64,000 nt of DNA from Shimazuella soli. Its GTDB lineage: Bacteria; Bacillota; Bacilli; Thermoactinomycetales; Thermoactinomycetaceae. A program made the translations under genes and the position numbers. The stretch spans positions 87,625 through 151,624 of the forward strand of contig NZ_JAKWBN010000007.1 in the NCBI RefSeq assembly GCF_022511585.1. The letters run 5' to 3'. Shown here piece by piece: positions 43,600 through 52,446 of this stretch. Numbering within the stretch: the first letter of the stretch is position 1; the number at the start of each line of letters is the position of its first letter. The notes under the pieces are model-generated. The model was not told where the DNA came from and did not search any database. It saw only the letters and a list, made by a program, of their open reading frames with translations.

Positions 43600-45651
43600 A
43601 TGAAAAACATTTATCATTTATCTAAATGGAAAAATAGCAGTCTTTGTTCTTCGATTCTCTTCGCCGTTGGTCTTGGTTTTGGAATATGGTTACATGGAAC
43701 AGCTTATGCGGATGAAATGGAAGACCTCGGTCCGCAAGTTTATGATTTGACAATCTATGAGTCTGCTTTTGGAAAAGATTCAAAAGGCAGACCTGTCGTA
43801 TATGCACCGATTGTTGGTAATCCAAGCAAATTGGTCATCGCAGATTTGAAAACAAGGAAAGTTCAAAAGGTCATACCTATTCCTGGAGCAAAAGGAGTAT
43901 GGACTGTCACCATCTCCACAGACGGGAAAGTATGGCTGGGATCATATAGCAATGGTCATGTCTATCGCTATGATCCAATTACAGATGTTTTGACAGATAT
44001 GGGTGCTTCTCCAACTGGCAGCAATGTCCTCTACGGGCTTGATCCAGGCAAAGATGGCGTTGTATATGGCGGTTCTTATGGTGCGGCAAAAGTTTTTGCA
44101 TATAATGTAGCGGGAAAATCATTTGACCTAGGATCGGTATTCCCAGACGTCTATGCTAGAGATCTGGCTTTAGACGCCGAAAATGATGTGCTCTATGCAG
44201 GAGTGGGTGCAATTCGGGCGAATGTGGTTCGGTTCGATTTAAAAACAGGAGAAAAAAGACCAATCTTACCAGTAGAGTATCAGACAGATTCTTTTGCTTA
44301 TGATCTCGATTTTGTCGCAGGCAGATTATTTGTCAAACTAGAACCGTCTTTTCGTGAAGTATTGTTGGATCCAGTAACGGGTAAACCCGATATGGTGACA
44401 AATGGATTGACCAAGCAGCAGCAAGAGTTTTTCCCGATTGGTTCACGTGGGGTGTCTCCACTTGCGCCAGATGGGAAATCTGTTTATTTCTCCTATAAGT
44501 ATCAACTTTACCGGTTGGATACGACTACTAAAACATATGCGCCTGTGCCCGGTGCATCTCTTGCCAATAACGTGATCAGTTGGGGCTGGGAAGAATTTAA
44601 TGAACCGGGTTATCCGGGGAAATCATTAGTTGGGGTGATTGGTAACTATGACGGCAGAGTTTTTCGTTATAATCCGATCACTGGAAACCATGAGGAGTAC
44701 ATGCTCCCTTTTCCGCCACAGCCACTAGATCTGTATCATGTTATTGCAGGACCAGATAGAAAATTGTATTCCAGTGCTTATATCAATGGGTCACTTGGGA
44801 TTTATGATACAGAGACAGGCAAACACAGTCAGTTTCCAGGTCTAGGTCAAGTAGAAGGTTGGGTTTGGGATCGTGATAAGTTATATGTTGGAACGTATCC
44901 AGAAGGAAAAATATTAAAATATGATCCTAATCAAGCTTGGCGGGTAAAAGAAAATCCAGTAATGCTTTTTCATTTAAAAGAACAGGAACAAATCAGACCG
45001 TTGTCTCTTGTGGTCTACCATCACAAGTTATACGTCGGAACTCGATCAGAATATGGGACTTGGGGTGGTGCGTTAACCGTTTATGATCTCGTAAAAAAAG
45101 GCAAACCAAGTGTGTTCCGTAATATAGTTCCCAATCAAACGATCACCACCCTTGCAGCAAAAAACAACCGAATATGGGTAGGGACGAGCATTGAAGGCGG
45201 AGATGCGACAACCCCAAAGGAATCAGAAGCAGTATTATTTGAATTTGATCCTAAGACGAATACAAAAGTCGCTGAGTACTCTCCATTAGTCAAAGGCATA
45301 CCACTAAGAATCAGTGGCTTGACAGTAGGCCCCGATGGGATGTTATGGGGAATATCAGACGGGATCTTGTTTCAGTTTGACCCTGTAAAGAGGCGAGCAC
45401 TACGACAGACACCTCTTGTTCGAGGGGCAAGTTCTACAGGCACTTCGATGGTATTTCATCCAAATGGATACCTCTATGTCACAGTAGATGGAAGCTTATT
45501 TAAAATCGATCCAAAAACATGGAAAAGATGGCGAATTCCTTATACAACCAATCTATATCGTTTAGTGAGAATCGGTCGAGACTTGTATATGAAAGCTGGT
45601 CCGAAGGTGAATATGGGGGTAAATCTTGTAAAATATACGCCGGAAGAGTAG
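43600..45651 (+). CDS. Secreted beta-propeller-type protein
   Basis: The roughly 683-residue exported protein has the probable N-terminus 'MKNIYHLSKWKNSS' followed by a hydrophobic signal segment (LFAVGLGFGIWLHGTAYADE). The mature part repeats short blade-like units: 'GKVWLGSYSNGHVYRYDPIT', 'DGVVYGGSYGAAKVFAYNVA', 'DVLYAGVGAIRANVVRFDLK', 'DGRVFRYNPITG', 'GTYPEGKILKYDP', 'DGMLWGISDGILFQFDP'. These are NHL/SMP-30/YVTN-like propeller repeats. There is no clear SD before ATG 43600; the frame extends 24 codons upstream. The cargo or ligand is unknown. Confidence 0.78.
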   Translation: MKNIYHLSKWKNSSLCSSILFAVGLGFGIWLHGTAYADEMEDLGPQVYDLTIYESAFGKDSKGRPVVYAPIVGNPSKLVIADLKTRKVQKVIPIPGAKGVWTVTISTDGKVWLGSYSNGHVYRYDPITDVLTDMGASPTGSNVLYGLDPGKDGVVYGGSYGAAKVFAYNVAGKSFDLGSVFPDVYARDLALDAENDVLYAGVGAIRANVVRFDLKTGEKRPILPVEYQTDSFAYDLDFVAGRLFVKLEPSFREVLLDPVTGKPDMVTNGLTKQQQEFFPIGSRGVSPLAPDGKSVYFSYKYQLYRLDTTTKTYAPVPGASLANNVISWGWEEFNEPGYPGKSLVGVIGNYDGRVFRYNPITGNHEEYMLPFPPQPLDLYHVIAGPDRKLYSSAYINGSLGIYDTETGKHSQFPGLGQVEGWVWDRDKLYVGTYPEGKILKYDPNQAWRVKENPVMLFHLKEQEQIRPLSLVVYHHKLYVGTRSEYGTWGGALTVYDLVKKGKPSVFRNIVPNQTITTLAAKNNRIWVGTSIEGGDATTPKESEAVLFEFDPKTNTKVAEYSPLVKGIPLRISGLTVGPDGMLWGISDGILFQFDPVKRRALRQTPLVRGASSTGTSMVFHPNGYLYVTVDGSLFKIDPKTWKRWRIPYTTNLYRLVRIGRDLYMKAGPKVNMGVNLVKYTPEE

Positions 45652-45656
45652 ATAAC

Positions 45657-45683
45657 AAAAGCAACCTGCAAAGGTTGCTTTTT
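45657..45683 (+). terminator. Intrinsic terminator
   Basis: A 10-bp stem AAAAGCAACC/GGTTGCTTTT with a 6-nt loop lies 5 bp after the propeller gene. Confidence 0.85.
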
Positions 45684-45750
45684 GTGTTCATAAATTCTGC
45701 TATATGTTCCACAGAAACAGGTGTTATTAAGCACTTTAACAAAACCAGAT

Positions 45751-45778
45751 CCGGGTCAGATGATATCATCCGACCCGG
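45751..45778 (-). terminator. 28-bp near-perfect dyad after the GNAT gene
   Basis: CCGGGTC-A-GATGAT meets ATCATC-C-GACCCGG with one mismatched pair and almost no loop. It follows the minus-strand GNAT stop by 16 bp, and the style resembles the hairpins of the GC-rich cassettes. No T run. Confidence 0.65.
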
Positions 45779-45794
45779 AGACCCCCGTTTGTTT

Positions 45795-46379
45795 CTATTG
45801 GTCCAAAAATTTCTTGGCCAAGAGGCTGAAGTTGGTCAAGTCATGCCAGCCTCCCTCAGGACAATTGTCCCAATACTGACAGCGTACTGACTCTGCCTGA
45901 ACATCGGTACCTCCTTCGAACCCAAGACTCTTCATTAGCTTGAGCGATGGGAGATTCGTGGTTACGACTTTTACCTGTAGGCTATGAAAGCCTACATCCT
46001 CAAATATCCATCCGAGGAGCAGCCCAACTAGTTGTTTTGAATATTTTTTTCCTCTGTATTCAGGATGAAGGACCAGTCCACTCAGTATTCCACGCTCATG
46101 ATACACGGAGATGGTACTGATCGAACAGAATCCGATCAAGACGCCATTCTTGAGGAAGAAGACAGGAAGTCGCGTTCCATTTTCCATTTCCTCGAGAGCG
46201 AGTTTGAAATGACTTTCGAGTGTCGGATAAATGTCAGCATGGTGGTACCAGCCAGAGATTTTCTCACTATAAAGGGAGATAAATCTCTGAGACAATTCAG
46301 GCGAGTAGGGGGTGATTTGTAGCCCATTCTCACCCGAAAGGGTGAATTTCCTCAGTTCTTCCATTGTCGGGAGGCGCAT
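45795..46379 (-). CDS. GNAT-family N-acetyltransferase
   Basis: The 194-residue protein starts at ATG 46379 (MRLPTMEELRKF) after GGAG; frame upstream overlaps its promoter (TATAAT near 46425). GNAT core: 'VFFLKNGVLIGFCSISTIS' (beta 3-4), acetyl-CoA loop 'LVLHPEYRGKKYSKQLVGLL' (Arg-Gly-Lys-Lys-Tyr), then 'VKVVTTNLPSLKLMKSLGFE'. The C-terminus has 'CQYWDNCPEGGWHD'. Base composition is near 50 % GC, above its neighbours, and the gene is isolated with a strong hairpin. It may be an eighth cassette, though leader-trailer pairing is not convincing. Confidence 0.82.
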   Translation of the reverse strand: MRLPTMEELRKFTLSGENGLQITPYSPELSQRFISLYSEKISGWYHHADIYPTLESHFKLALEEMENGTRLPVFFLKNGVLIGFCSISTISVYHERGILSGLVLHPEYRGKKYSKQLVGLLLGWIFEDVGFHSLQVKVVTTNLPSLKLMKSLGFEGGTDVQAESVRCQYWDNCPEGGWHDLTNFSLLAKKFLDQ

Positions 46380-46586
46380 GTATTCTCCATACTCGAGAGT
46401 TTTTCTGTCTATTTGACCATTTCTATTATACCATCCCATCTTTATGTAGTATTATCTTTATCTTTGCGAATAATTGCAGATTTTGAAGTAAGCATAAAAC
46501 GCTGCTCTTTTTTATTTTTCTAACATGGGTTGCCCCTCATATGCATAAAAGTAGTAAAGAGCTGTATGGAATGGGGGGGGAGAGAA

Positions 46587-47207
46587 GTGACAGCAGTGGG
46601 GGTTCGAATACTTCATGCGAGTACAGATATGGGCGAGTTTGATGTGTATGTCAACGATGCTTTATGCACCAAAGGACTACCTTTTACAGCGATCACCCAA
46701 TATATGAGACTTCCTGCCGGAGATAATTGGATAGAGGTATATCGAGTAGGAGATCAGAGCAGGGCTATTCATCGACGGATGATATCCGTACGTGGAAATA
46801 AGTGCTATACCGTCTGTTTGCAGCCAAAAAAAATATTTGTTGTAGAAGACAGTCTCCTCCCAAAAAATCGTTCTTCTGGGCCTTATTTGCGATTTATTCA
46901 TTTTTTAATAAAGGGACCTAATATGGATCTGGTAAACATAAGTGGTTCTTGTTTTTTTTCAAATAATAGCTATATGAGTGTGAGTCCTTATCGTGCGGTC
47001 CTTCCGCAGAATACAAACTTTTCATTAAGGGTATCTGGTACACGCAAAATCTTATTTCATTCGCCGATTTATCGCTTAGAACCAAACCATGCCTATTCTG
47101 TATACGTCATGGGAACTTCCCCAGATTTTGATCTGCATGTTCTGATTGTTCCTGATCGGGAGAGCCATCTCCATATACAAACGAAACATACAGGAAAAGA
47201 AGGATGA
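46587..47207 (+). CDS. DUF4397 protein 1 of 3
   Basis: The 206-residue product starts at a GTG after GGGGGGAGAG; frame upstream has no other site. DUF4397 fold pattern: 'VRILHASTDMGEFDVYVNDA', 'YMRLPAGDNWIEVYRVGDQ', then a second related half ('LRFIHFLIKGPNMDLVNISG', 'SVSPYRAVLPQNTNFSLRVS'). No signal peptide. It is the first gene of three consecutive DUF4397 genes; the next starts 8 bp after its stop. The role is unknown; relatives are often extracytoplasmic or spore-surface associated. Confidence 0.8.
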   Translation: MTAVGVRILHASTDMGEFDVYVNDALCTKGLPFTAITQYMRLPAGDNWIEVYRVGDQSRAIHRRMISVRGNKCYTVCLQPKKIFVVEDSLLPKNRSSGPYLRFIHFLIKGPNMDLVNISGSCFFSNNSYMSVSPYRAVLPQNTNFSLRVSGTRKILFHSPIYRLEPNHAYSVYVMGTSPDFDLHVLIVPDRESHLHIQTKHTGKEG

Positions 47208-47214
47208 AAAAGAC

Positions 47215-47835
47215 ATGAATATGAAAAGTGAGGTTTCTACTTGTCAAATACTGCATGCCTGTACATTGTTTCCAACACCAATAGATATTTATGTTAACGA
47301 AATGAAATGTGTTCATTCCCTCGGTTTTGGTGAAATAACATTGCCTTTTGAAGTGGTGAGCCAATCTCTTCCTATAAAGATCACTTCGCCTATGCAGCCA
47401 GGGCAAGTGTTATGGCAATCCCAAGTTGAATTTCCAGATGCAGATCATTTTACATTAGCCATTACGGAAAATCACCATACTCCAGGTCTTTCCCTTTTTC
47501 GGGATGACGCATCGCCTGTTACAGGCAGAACAAAGCTTCGAATGATTCAATTATCACCAGACACAGAGCCTATCAGTATTGCCAATGAACGGCAAGTGCT
47601 GTTTTCTAATGTTGCATTTGGAGAGGCGCGTTTTCTAACCCTAGCCCCGTATAATTCCTCTTTGCAGGTTTGTTTTACATCTAGTAATGAGACGATTTAC
47701 CGTGTACCTGAGTTAGATTTTCAACCTGGAGAAACATATACCTTGTTTACAGTAGGAAAAAAATATCAGAAGCCGAAATTTCAACTTTTACTTTTGAAAT
47801 CCAATAAGGAGGCGAATAACAATGTGGAGAGATGA
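47215..47835 (+). CDS. DUF4397 protein 2 of 3
   Basis: The 206-residue paralogue starts at ATG 47215 after AAGAAGGATG. Segments 'CQILHACTLFPTPIDIYVNE', 'RMIQLSPDTEPISIANERQV' and 'VPELDFQPGETYTLFTVGKK' match the DUF4397 two-half layout of gene 1 but with low identity. There is no export signal. Its end overlaps the start of gene 3 by 14 bp, a sign of translational coupling. Confidence 0.8.
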   Translation: MNMKSEVSTCQILHACTLFPTPIDIYVNEMKCVHSLGFGEITLPFEVVSQSLPIKITSPMQPGQVLWQSQVEFPDADHFTLAITENHHTPGLSLFRDDASPVTGRTKLRMIQLSPDTEPISIANERQVLFSNVAFGEARFLTLAPYNSSLQVCFTSSNETIYRVPELDFQPGETYTLFTVGKKYQKPKFQLLLLKSNKEANNNVER

Positions 47836-48583
47836 GTTGGAAAAAGTGACACAATACTACTTTTTGGCAAACTACTACCAGGAAACGGATAAGGAAAAAT
47901 ATGAAAAATATACAGAAGCTTACCATCATCACTTAAAAAAGTATGAGGAATCATTCATACAAAATAGTACTTATGAACAAACTGTTCCAGTGCAGGCGAG
48001 AAGGGCAAGAATTCGGTTCCTGCATGCAGCAGTAGTAGCTGCCAGGCAACCAGTGGATGTACATATCGATGGGAGATTCGCAGCAACGATTACATATTTG
48101 ACAGTTAATCCTCATATTCCCCTTAAAGCAGGGAAACATAAGGTCACTTTATATCCAACAAGACAAACTACCAATCCAATTTGGCAGCAGGAGATCACAG
48201 TGGACAGTGGAAAACGATACTTATTTGCAGTTGCTAATAAAAGTCAAAAACCTACTGATGGTGTGCAGCTGCTGCGTTATGAGGAGACGGATACGATTCC
48301 TGTAAATAAAGCGAAGATTCGTTTTATTCATCTCTCCCCTGATGCACCACCGCTAGATTTGGTAGAACGACAGCAAAATATCTCTTTCTCCGATATTCCC
48401 TATAAAGAACACACCCCATATGCCGCAGCAAGTCCGGGTAGGACGAATATCCAAGTAAGAGTGACAGGAACACCAAATAATATCGCTGCAATTGCTTTTG
48501 ATACAACCCAAAATCATGCATACACACTAATTGCAGCCGGCAATGCGAACAACCTATATTGGTTATTGTTGTTAGACCGTTAA
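47822..48583 (+). CDS. DUF4397 protein 3 of 3
   Basis: The 253-residue paralogue starts at ATG 47822 with AAGGAGG inside the end of gene 2. It has an extra helical N-terminus of about 55 residues ('LEKVTQYYFLANYYQETDKE'), absent from genes 1 and 2, then two DUF4397 halves: 'RIRFLHAAVVAARQPVDVHI' and 'KIRFIHLSPDAPPLDLVERQ', each followed by 'KHKVTLYPT' and 'RTNIQVRVTGT' strands. A terminator follows, so the three genes form one operon. Confidence 0.85.
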   Translation: MWRDELEKVTQYYFLANYYQETDKEKYEKYTEAYHHHLKKYEESFIQNSTYEQTVPVQARRARIRFLHAAVVAARQPVDVHIDGRFAATITYLTVNPHIPLKAGKHKVTLYPTRQTTNPIWQQEITVDSGKRYLFAVANKSQKPTDGVQLLRYEETDTIPVNKAKIRFIHLSPDAPPLDLVERQQNISFSDIPYKEHTPYAAASPGRTNIQVRVTGTPNNIAAIAFDTTQNHAYTLIAAGNANNLYWLLLLDR

Positions 48584-48599
48584 GAGAGAAGGAGACAAA

Positions 48600-48632
48600 A
48601 AAATAAGCTACGATGTGGTAGCTTATTTTTTT
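48600..48632. terminator. Bidirectional terminator
   Basis: A 12-bp stem AAAATAAGCTAC/GTAGCTTATTTT lies between the DUF4397 operon and the convergent spo0M. Confidence 0.85.
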
Positions 48633-49435
48633 CGGCGATCAAATTCGTTCACGAGATCATTGACAAACTTGCCCATCGCGCCCACAAAGGAAGATCGGCC
48701 AGGAGTGTCTTTCTTTTGTTCCTTTCCATCAACAAGAGTGGATAAGGTTTGCTGTAAATAAGATTTTAATTTTCCAAGGTCTTCGAGAAGATGCATAGGA
48801 AGGATAATTTCATGCTGTTTCTGTTTGCTTCCGAAGAATGAATAAATGGTAAGGTCAACCAAAAGTCTTATCTGATCAGGGTCTAAAGCAACAATAAAGG
48901 ACATGCGTTCTAACTTGTCTAATAAAAAAGTAGTAGGAGTAAAAATAAATTCCTGTGTCACACCGTTAAAGAGGCGTGAGTCAGCTTGTTCCTGAAAACC
49001 CAATTGTTCCAGAGCTAGCAAGGCCTGTCTTAGATCAAAGGAGGGGGTAACAATAATTTCGTCACGGTCTGTAGCATCTATTCCGCCTTGTATATCTAAA
49101 TGGGTGGAAAGATAGTAAGAAGCAGTTGGGCTGGTGACTAACAAGTCTTCTGGTATCGGCAGTTCAAAAGGAACCACTCTCTGTTGTCCAGGCTGGATGA
49201 CAAAGGATGCTTGGTATGGGATGACAGCAATCAGATGAGTGATTTTTTTGTTATCTTTTGTTGTTAGCTCAAAATAGAGTTCCACTTCGATTTTATTGAT
49301 CACTTGTTCCACTGTGCCACCCTGTAAAACAAGTTCTCCTTTTACTTGACCGCCTAGCGGGACTTCAGCTTGGTATAGCACAAGATCTATCTTTGCTGCT
49401 CCCTTTCCTAATATGGCCATCATTTTCTTAAACAT
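48623..49435 (-). CDS. spo0M: Sporulation-control protein Spo0M
   Basis: The 270-residue arrestin-like protein has the family start 'MFKKMMAILGKGAAKIDLVL' and beta-sandwich motifs 'VPLGGQVKGELVLQGG', 'VVPFELPIPEDLLVTSP' and 'STHLDIQGGIDATDRD'. Spo0M negatively influences sporulation initiation in B. subtilis. ATG 49435 has AAGGATG at good distance; seven further upstream residues are possible but unlikely. The gene supports a spore-forming host. Confidence 0.92.
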   Translation of the reverse strand: MFKKMMAILGKGAAKIDLVLYQAEVPLGGQVKGELVLQGGTVEQVINKIEVELYFELTTKDNKKITHLIAVIPYQASFVIQPGQQRVVPFELPIPEDLLVTSPTASYYLSTHLDIQGGIDATDRDEIIVTPSFDLRQALLALEQLGFQEQADSRLFNGVTQEFIFTPTTFLLDKLERMSFIVALDPDQIRLLVDLTIYSFFGSKQKQHEIILPMHLLEDLGKLKSYLQQTLSTLVDGKEQKKDTPGRSSFVGAMGKFVNDLVNEFDRRKK

Positions 49436-49725
49436 GGTAAATCCCATCCTTGTCACGCGCTATGTACTTAGTTTACCATATACTGCGGCGTTTTTCCTGT
49501 GTAAGGAAAAGAGGAGATACCAAACACACACAAGTAAATTCTGTGATAATGTGGTGATTAATGGGTGTAAAGTGTGAATTTCGTGTATAATAGACAAGGA
49601 ATACATCCAAGTTAAGTAGCAACATTTTATGACGATTTAGCAATAGTTCACCATTCATAACACGAAAAATATTATAGTATGGAGTGAAGATCCATTATTA
49701 AAAGGTGAGGAGGTATTGTTGGAAA

Positions 49726-49839
49726 ATGAATGAATCTTTTCTGGACTCATCTGCTCTACTTATTTTTTCCATGAGTATTTCATTTGTATTGGCAACTTTG
49801 TATATTCGGGAGCGAATCAAGAATTCATCCAAATCATAA
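49726..49839 (+). CDS. Putative 37-residue single-TM small protein
   Basis: ATG 49726 lies downstream of GAGGAGG (12-nt spacing) and opens a 37-codon frame: 'MNESFLDSSALLIFSMSISF', then 'VLATLYIRERIKNSSKS'. It has one clear hydrophobic helix with a positive inside end. A strong terminator follows the stop by 6 bp and no other + strand gene lies before it, which argues for a real transcript. The function is unknown. Confidence 0.6.
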   Translation: MNESFLDSSALLIFSMSISFVLATLYIRERIKNSSKS

Positions 49840-49845
49840 ATGGAT

Positions 49846-49872
49846 ACCTTGCCTGTAGGGCAAGGTTTTTTT
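49846..49872 (+). terminator. Terminator of the 37-residue gene
   Basis: An 8-bp stem ACCTTGCC/GGCAAGGT is followed by a T run. Confidence 0.85.
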
Positions 49873-49890
49873 CGTAGCTAAAGGACAAAT

Positions 49891-49912
49891 AAAAAAAGGC
49901 GGGATTCCCGCC
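49891..49912 (-). terminator. Terminator of the His-rich protein gene
   Basis: On the minus strand, GGCGGGAATCCCGCC is followed by seven T. Confidence 0.85.
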
Positions 49913-49922
49913 AAATGATGGT

Positions 49923-50312
49923 TTAGCACCCACAACCGCCGTGATGGTGAGTAGAAGAGGACTCCCGACGATAAGAAGAGGATTCGCGTCGAGGGTCACA
50001 AGGATCGTAGTAACGATGATGACGATGTCTCCATTGTTCTTTGCACCATTTCATATACATTCTGAGCATTTGCATTTCGTAGCGATGACACATTTTCATA
50101 TGGCGATACATGTGATGTAACATTTTTGGATCACATGGGACAGCGCAGTGATGTTTATGATGATGTTTGTAATGGTGTTTTGGTGGATGATAAGGTGGAT
50201 ATGGTTGTGGTTGGTATGGTGGATATGTTGGTCTAGGTACTGGTATTGCTTTTTTAGGAGGTAGTGGTGGTAATACAGGTTTTACAGGTGGTCTTTGTTC
50301 CACGTTAATCAC
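49923..50312 (-). CDS. Pro/His-rich spore-coat-like protein
   Basis: The 129-residue low-complexity protein has a proline-rich half ('PPVKPVLPPLPPKKAIPVPR', 'PTYPPYQPQPYPPYHPP'), a histidine run 'KHHYKHHHKHHCAVPC', a Met/His/Arg helix ('MLHHMYRHMKMCHRYEMQML') and a Ser/Arg tail ending HHHGGCGC. No signal peptide. Composition and the cysteine-ended tail resemble spore coat or crust proteins; metal binding by the His cluster is plausible. GTG start after GAAGGGA; a second GTG nine bases inside is also possible. Confidence 0.72.
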   Translation of the reverse strand: MINVEQRPPVKPVLPPLPPKKAIPVPRPTYPPYQPQPYPPYHPPKHHYKHHHKHHCAVPCDPKMLHHMYRHMKMCHRYEMQMLRMYMKWCKEQWRHRHHRYYDPCDPRRESSSYRRESSSTHHHGGCGC

Positions 50313-50455
50313 AATCCCTTCTGTTTTGATGACACGATATCGTATGTATGCCCCCTAGCAAATGTACCAGTTCTATTTGCCCAACTTTCGGGATATACGT
50401 TTGCAACCACATTTGGATTCGATATAATAGTTGTGACGATTGGGAGGGTTTTTAG

Positions 50456-51418
50456 ATGGAAGTGAAAAAGATAACTCCACGTGGCTATTGCTATGGGGTT
50501 GTGGATGCCATGGTACTTGCCAGACAAGCAGCACAAGACCTAGACTTACCACGTCCTATTTATATTTTAGGTATGATTGTGCATAACCAGCATGTTGTTG
50601 ATGCTTTTACAGACGAAGATATTATTACGTTAGATGGCCCAAATCGCTTAGAGATTTTAGAGAAAATAGATAAAGGTACTGTTATTTTTACTGCCCATGG
50701 GGTTTCTCCAGAAGTTCGCAGGCGCGCACGCGAACGTGGACTGACAGTCGTGGATGCTACTTGTCCAGATGTGACCAAAACCCATGATCTCATCCGGGAA
50801 AAAGTTGCAGAAGGATATGAGATCATCTATGTTGGGAAACAAGGTCATCCAGAACCAGAAGGTGCACAAGGAGTAGCACCGGGTCATGTGCATTTGGTCG
50901 AAAATGAGAGAGATATCGAAGATCTAACACTGACAAATGATAAATTACTTGTGACGAACCAAACTACCATGAGTCAATGGGATACCAAACACTTGATGAA
51001 TAAAGTACTCGAAAAGTATCCAAAAGTAGAGATTCACAATGAAATTTGCCTCGCTACCCAAGAACGCCAAGAAGCAGTAGCACAGCAAGCAGTAGGAACT
51101 GATCTGGTTATCGTTGTGGGAGACCCGATGAGCAACAACTCCAACCGTTTAGCCCAAGTATCTCAAGATATCGCTGGAGTCCCCGCTTATCGAGTAGGAG
51201 ATGTCAGCGAAATTCAACTAGAGTGGCTGGAAGGGAAAAACTTGATCGGAGTGACCGCCGGTGCTTCTACCCCAACGCCGATCACCAGAGAAGTCATTCA
51301 GTTTCTAGAGCAGTATGATCCACAAGATGAATCGACTTGGGAACGAAAGCGTACAGTAAACCCGAAAAAGATTCTCCCGCCAGTGAAAAAGAAAAAAGGT
51401 GTTACCCCACAAAAATAA
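50456..51418 (+). CDS. ispH: 4-hydroxy-3-methylbut-2-enyl diphosphate reductase
   Basis: IspH (LytB) carries out the last step of the MEP isoprenoid pathway, reducing HMBPP to IPP and DMAPP with a [4Fe-4S] cluster. The 320-residue product keeps the three cluster cysteines in '[10 protein letters not shown]' (Cys12), '[13 protein letters not shown]' (about 102) and '[12 protein letters not shown]' (about 197), the 'TAHGVSP' histidine and '[11 protein letters not shown]'. ATG follows GGGAGGG. It ends with a short basic tail ([13 protein letters not shown]) and a terminator, and is monocistronic. Confidence 0.97.
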   Translation: MEVKKITPRGYCYGVVDAMVLARQAAQDLDLPRPIYILGMIVHNQHVVDAFTDEDIITLDGPNRLEILEKIDKGTVIFTAHGVSPEVRRRARERGLTVVDATCPDVTKTHDLIREKVAEGYEIIYVGKQGHPEPEGAQGVAPGHVHLVENERDIEDLTLTNDKLLVTNQTTMSQWDTKHLMNKVLEKYPKVEIHNEICLATQERQEAVAQQAVGTDLVIVVGDPMSNNSNRLAQVSQDIAGVPAYRVGDVSEIQLEWLEGKNLIGVTAGASTPTPITREVIQFLEQYDPQDESTWERKRTVNPKKILPPVKKKKGVTPQK

Positions 51419-51438
51419 GCCCATTTGGGCTTTTTTTC
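51418..51438 (+). terminator. ispH terminator
   Basis: Short stem AGCCCA/TGGGCT with a 2-nt loop is followed by a T run. Confidence 0.8.
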
Positions 51439-51464
51439 GTTTAGGGAGTATGATTTTATGGAAA

Positions 51465-51640
51465 AAAATATTTACAAACATACATTCTGGTGTTAGAATT
51501 GCCCGAAATTAATCATTCTAAAAAATTCCAATCCTTCCAGACGTGACATGATATCGAAGAGGATTGGGAACGGGTGTCCCTCCGCTATAAGCATTGGTTG
51601 CTACCCCGTTGCATCCGAATTTACGCCTGTGGAGTGTTAT
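51465..51640 (+). mobile_element. Second internally deleted IS200/IS605-type element
   Basis: The left end ATTTACAAACATACATTC (51470-51487) is identical to that at 24991-25008. The body has several dyads (GGATTGG.../CCAATCC) and the element ends in TTACGCCTGTGGAGTGTTAT, again an IS605-type right end. No transposase frame remains. The insides of the two elements differ, so they derive from different family members. Confidence 0.6.
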
Positions 51641-51730
51641 ACCAAACTGGAGTAGCTACGGCAAAACAGGACACGGGGAAGCAGGAAGCAAACAGGATTC
51701 TATAGATCTTTTGCAGAGTTTTATAGAGTT

Positions 51731-52027
51731 TTGGCAACGGAGTTGTCGATGGATAAGCCTGAACTAAAAAAAGAAATGGCAGCATTGGAGTATTTAAGTC
51801 AGGATGAAGAAGCGCGTATGTTATATGAAATGAGAATGAAAGCATTAATGGATGAACGTTCTGCTTTGGCTACAGCAGAGAAACGTGGAGAAGAGAAGGG
51901 GATTGAAAAAGGAAAGATAGAGGCGATTCAAAACATGCTAAAATTTGGAGTTTCTATTTCGGTATTAGCAAAAGCAAATAATTTGACAGAAGAAGAAGTT
52001 CTTAAAATTAAAGAGAGCATGAAGTGA
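51731..52027 (+). pseudogene. C-terminal fragment of an Rpn/PD-(D/E)XK nuclease-transposase protein
   Basis: The 98-residue frame reads 'LEYLSQDEEARMLYEMRMKA', 'KRGEEKGIEKGKIEAIQNML' and 'ISVLAKANNLTEEEVLKIKE', the characteristic helical tail of RpnA-type (PDDEXK_2) proteins. The nuclease domain that should precede it is missing; upstream lies the IS605-like remnant. There is no ribosome site at its first TTG. It is an inactive relic unless expressed from an internal start. Confidence 0.7.
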
Positions 52028-52446
52028 TCACTGCCATTTCTTTGTTGGGTTAGTTTGGATTCATCAATATGATTAAGCCTTTTTGGGAAAAACAGTGAAG
52101 TTTTTAAGTCCAGGTGAAGAAGCGCGAATATATTAGATCAAATGAGGGAGAGAGCGTTAATGGATGAAATTTCTGCTTTAGACTATGCGGAGAAATGTGG
52201 ATATGAGAGAGGATTAGAAATAGGGAAGAGATTGGGGGAAGAAAAGATCATCAAAAAAATGTTACTGCTGGGAGTAGGTGAATCATTATAGCAGAAGTAA
52301 CCAATCTAACATACGAGGAAGTCCTGAAATTCGAAGAAAACATGGAATAACTACTTCAATTTGTAGTAAATCGAAAAGAAAAATTACCTAAAGTTACCTG
52401 AATCGATGCAGCCTTGATAAGAAATAAATACAGAAATAACTAACCC
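52028..52446. other. Relic region between the Rpn fragment and cassette 4
   Basis: It is filled mostly by the second, decayed Rpn tail (52090-52349). The last 100 bases are AT-rich and hold no gene. Confidence 0.55.
52090..52349 (+). pseudogene. Second, more decayed Rpn C-terminal copy
   Basis: It parallels the previous fragment at nucleotide level: 'TTTTTAAGTCCAGGTGAAGA', then AGAAGCGCG, GCGTTAATGGATGAA, and an end encoding a 'LTYEEVLKFEENME'-like tail. In-frame stops and frame changes break it. The two relics look like a tandem duplication of one tail. Confidence 0.6.

Noticed and set aside
49473..49658. Minus-strand 61-codon frame upstream of spo0M
   Set aside because: No ribosome site and a composition typical of AT-rich noncoding DNA.
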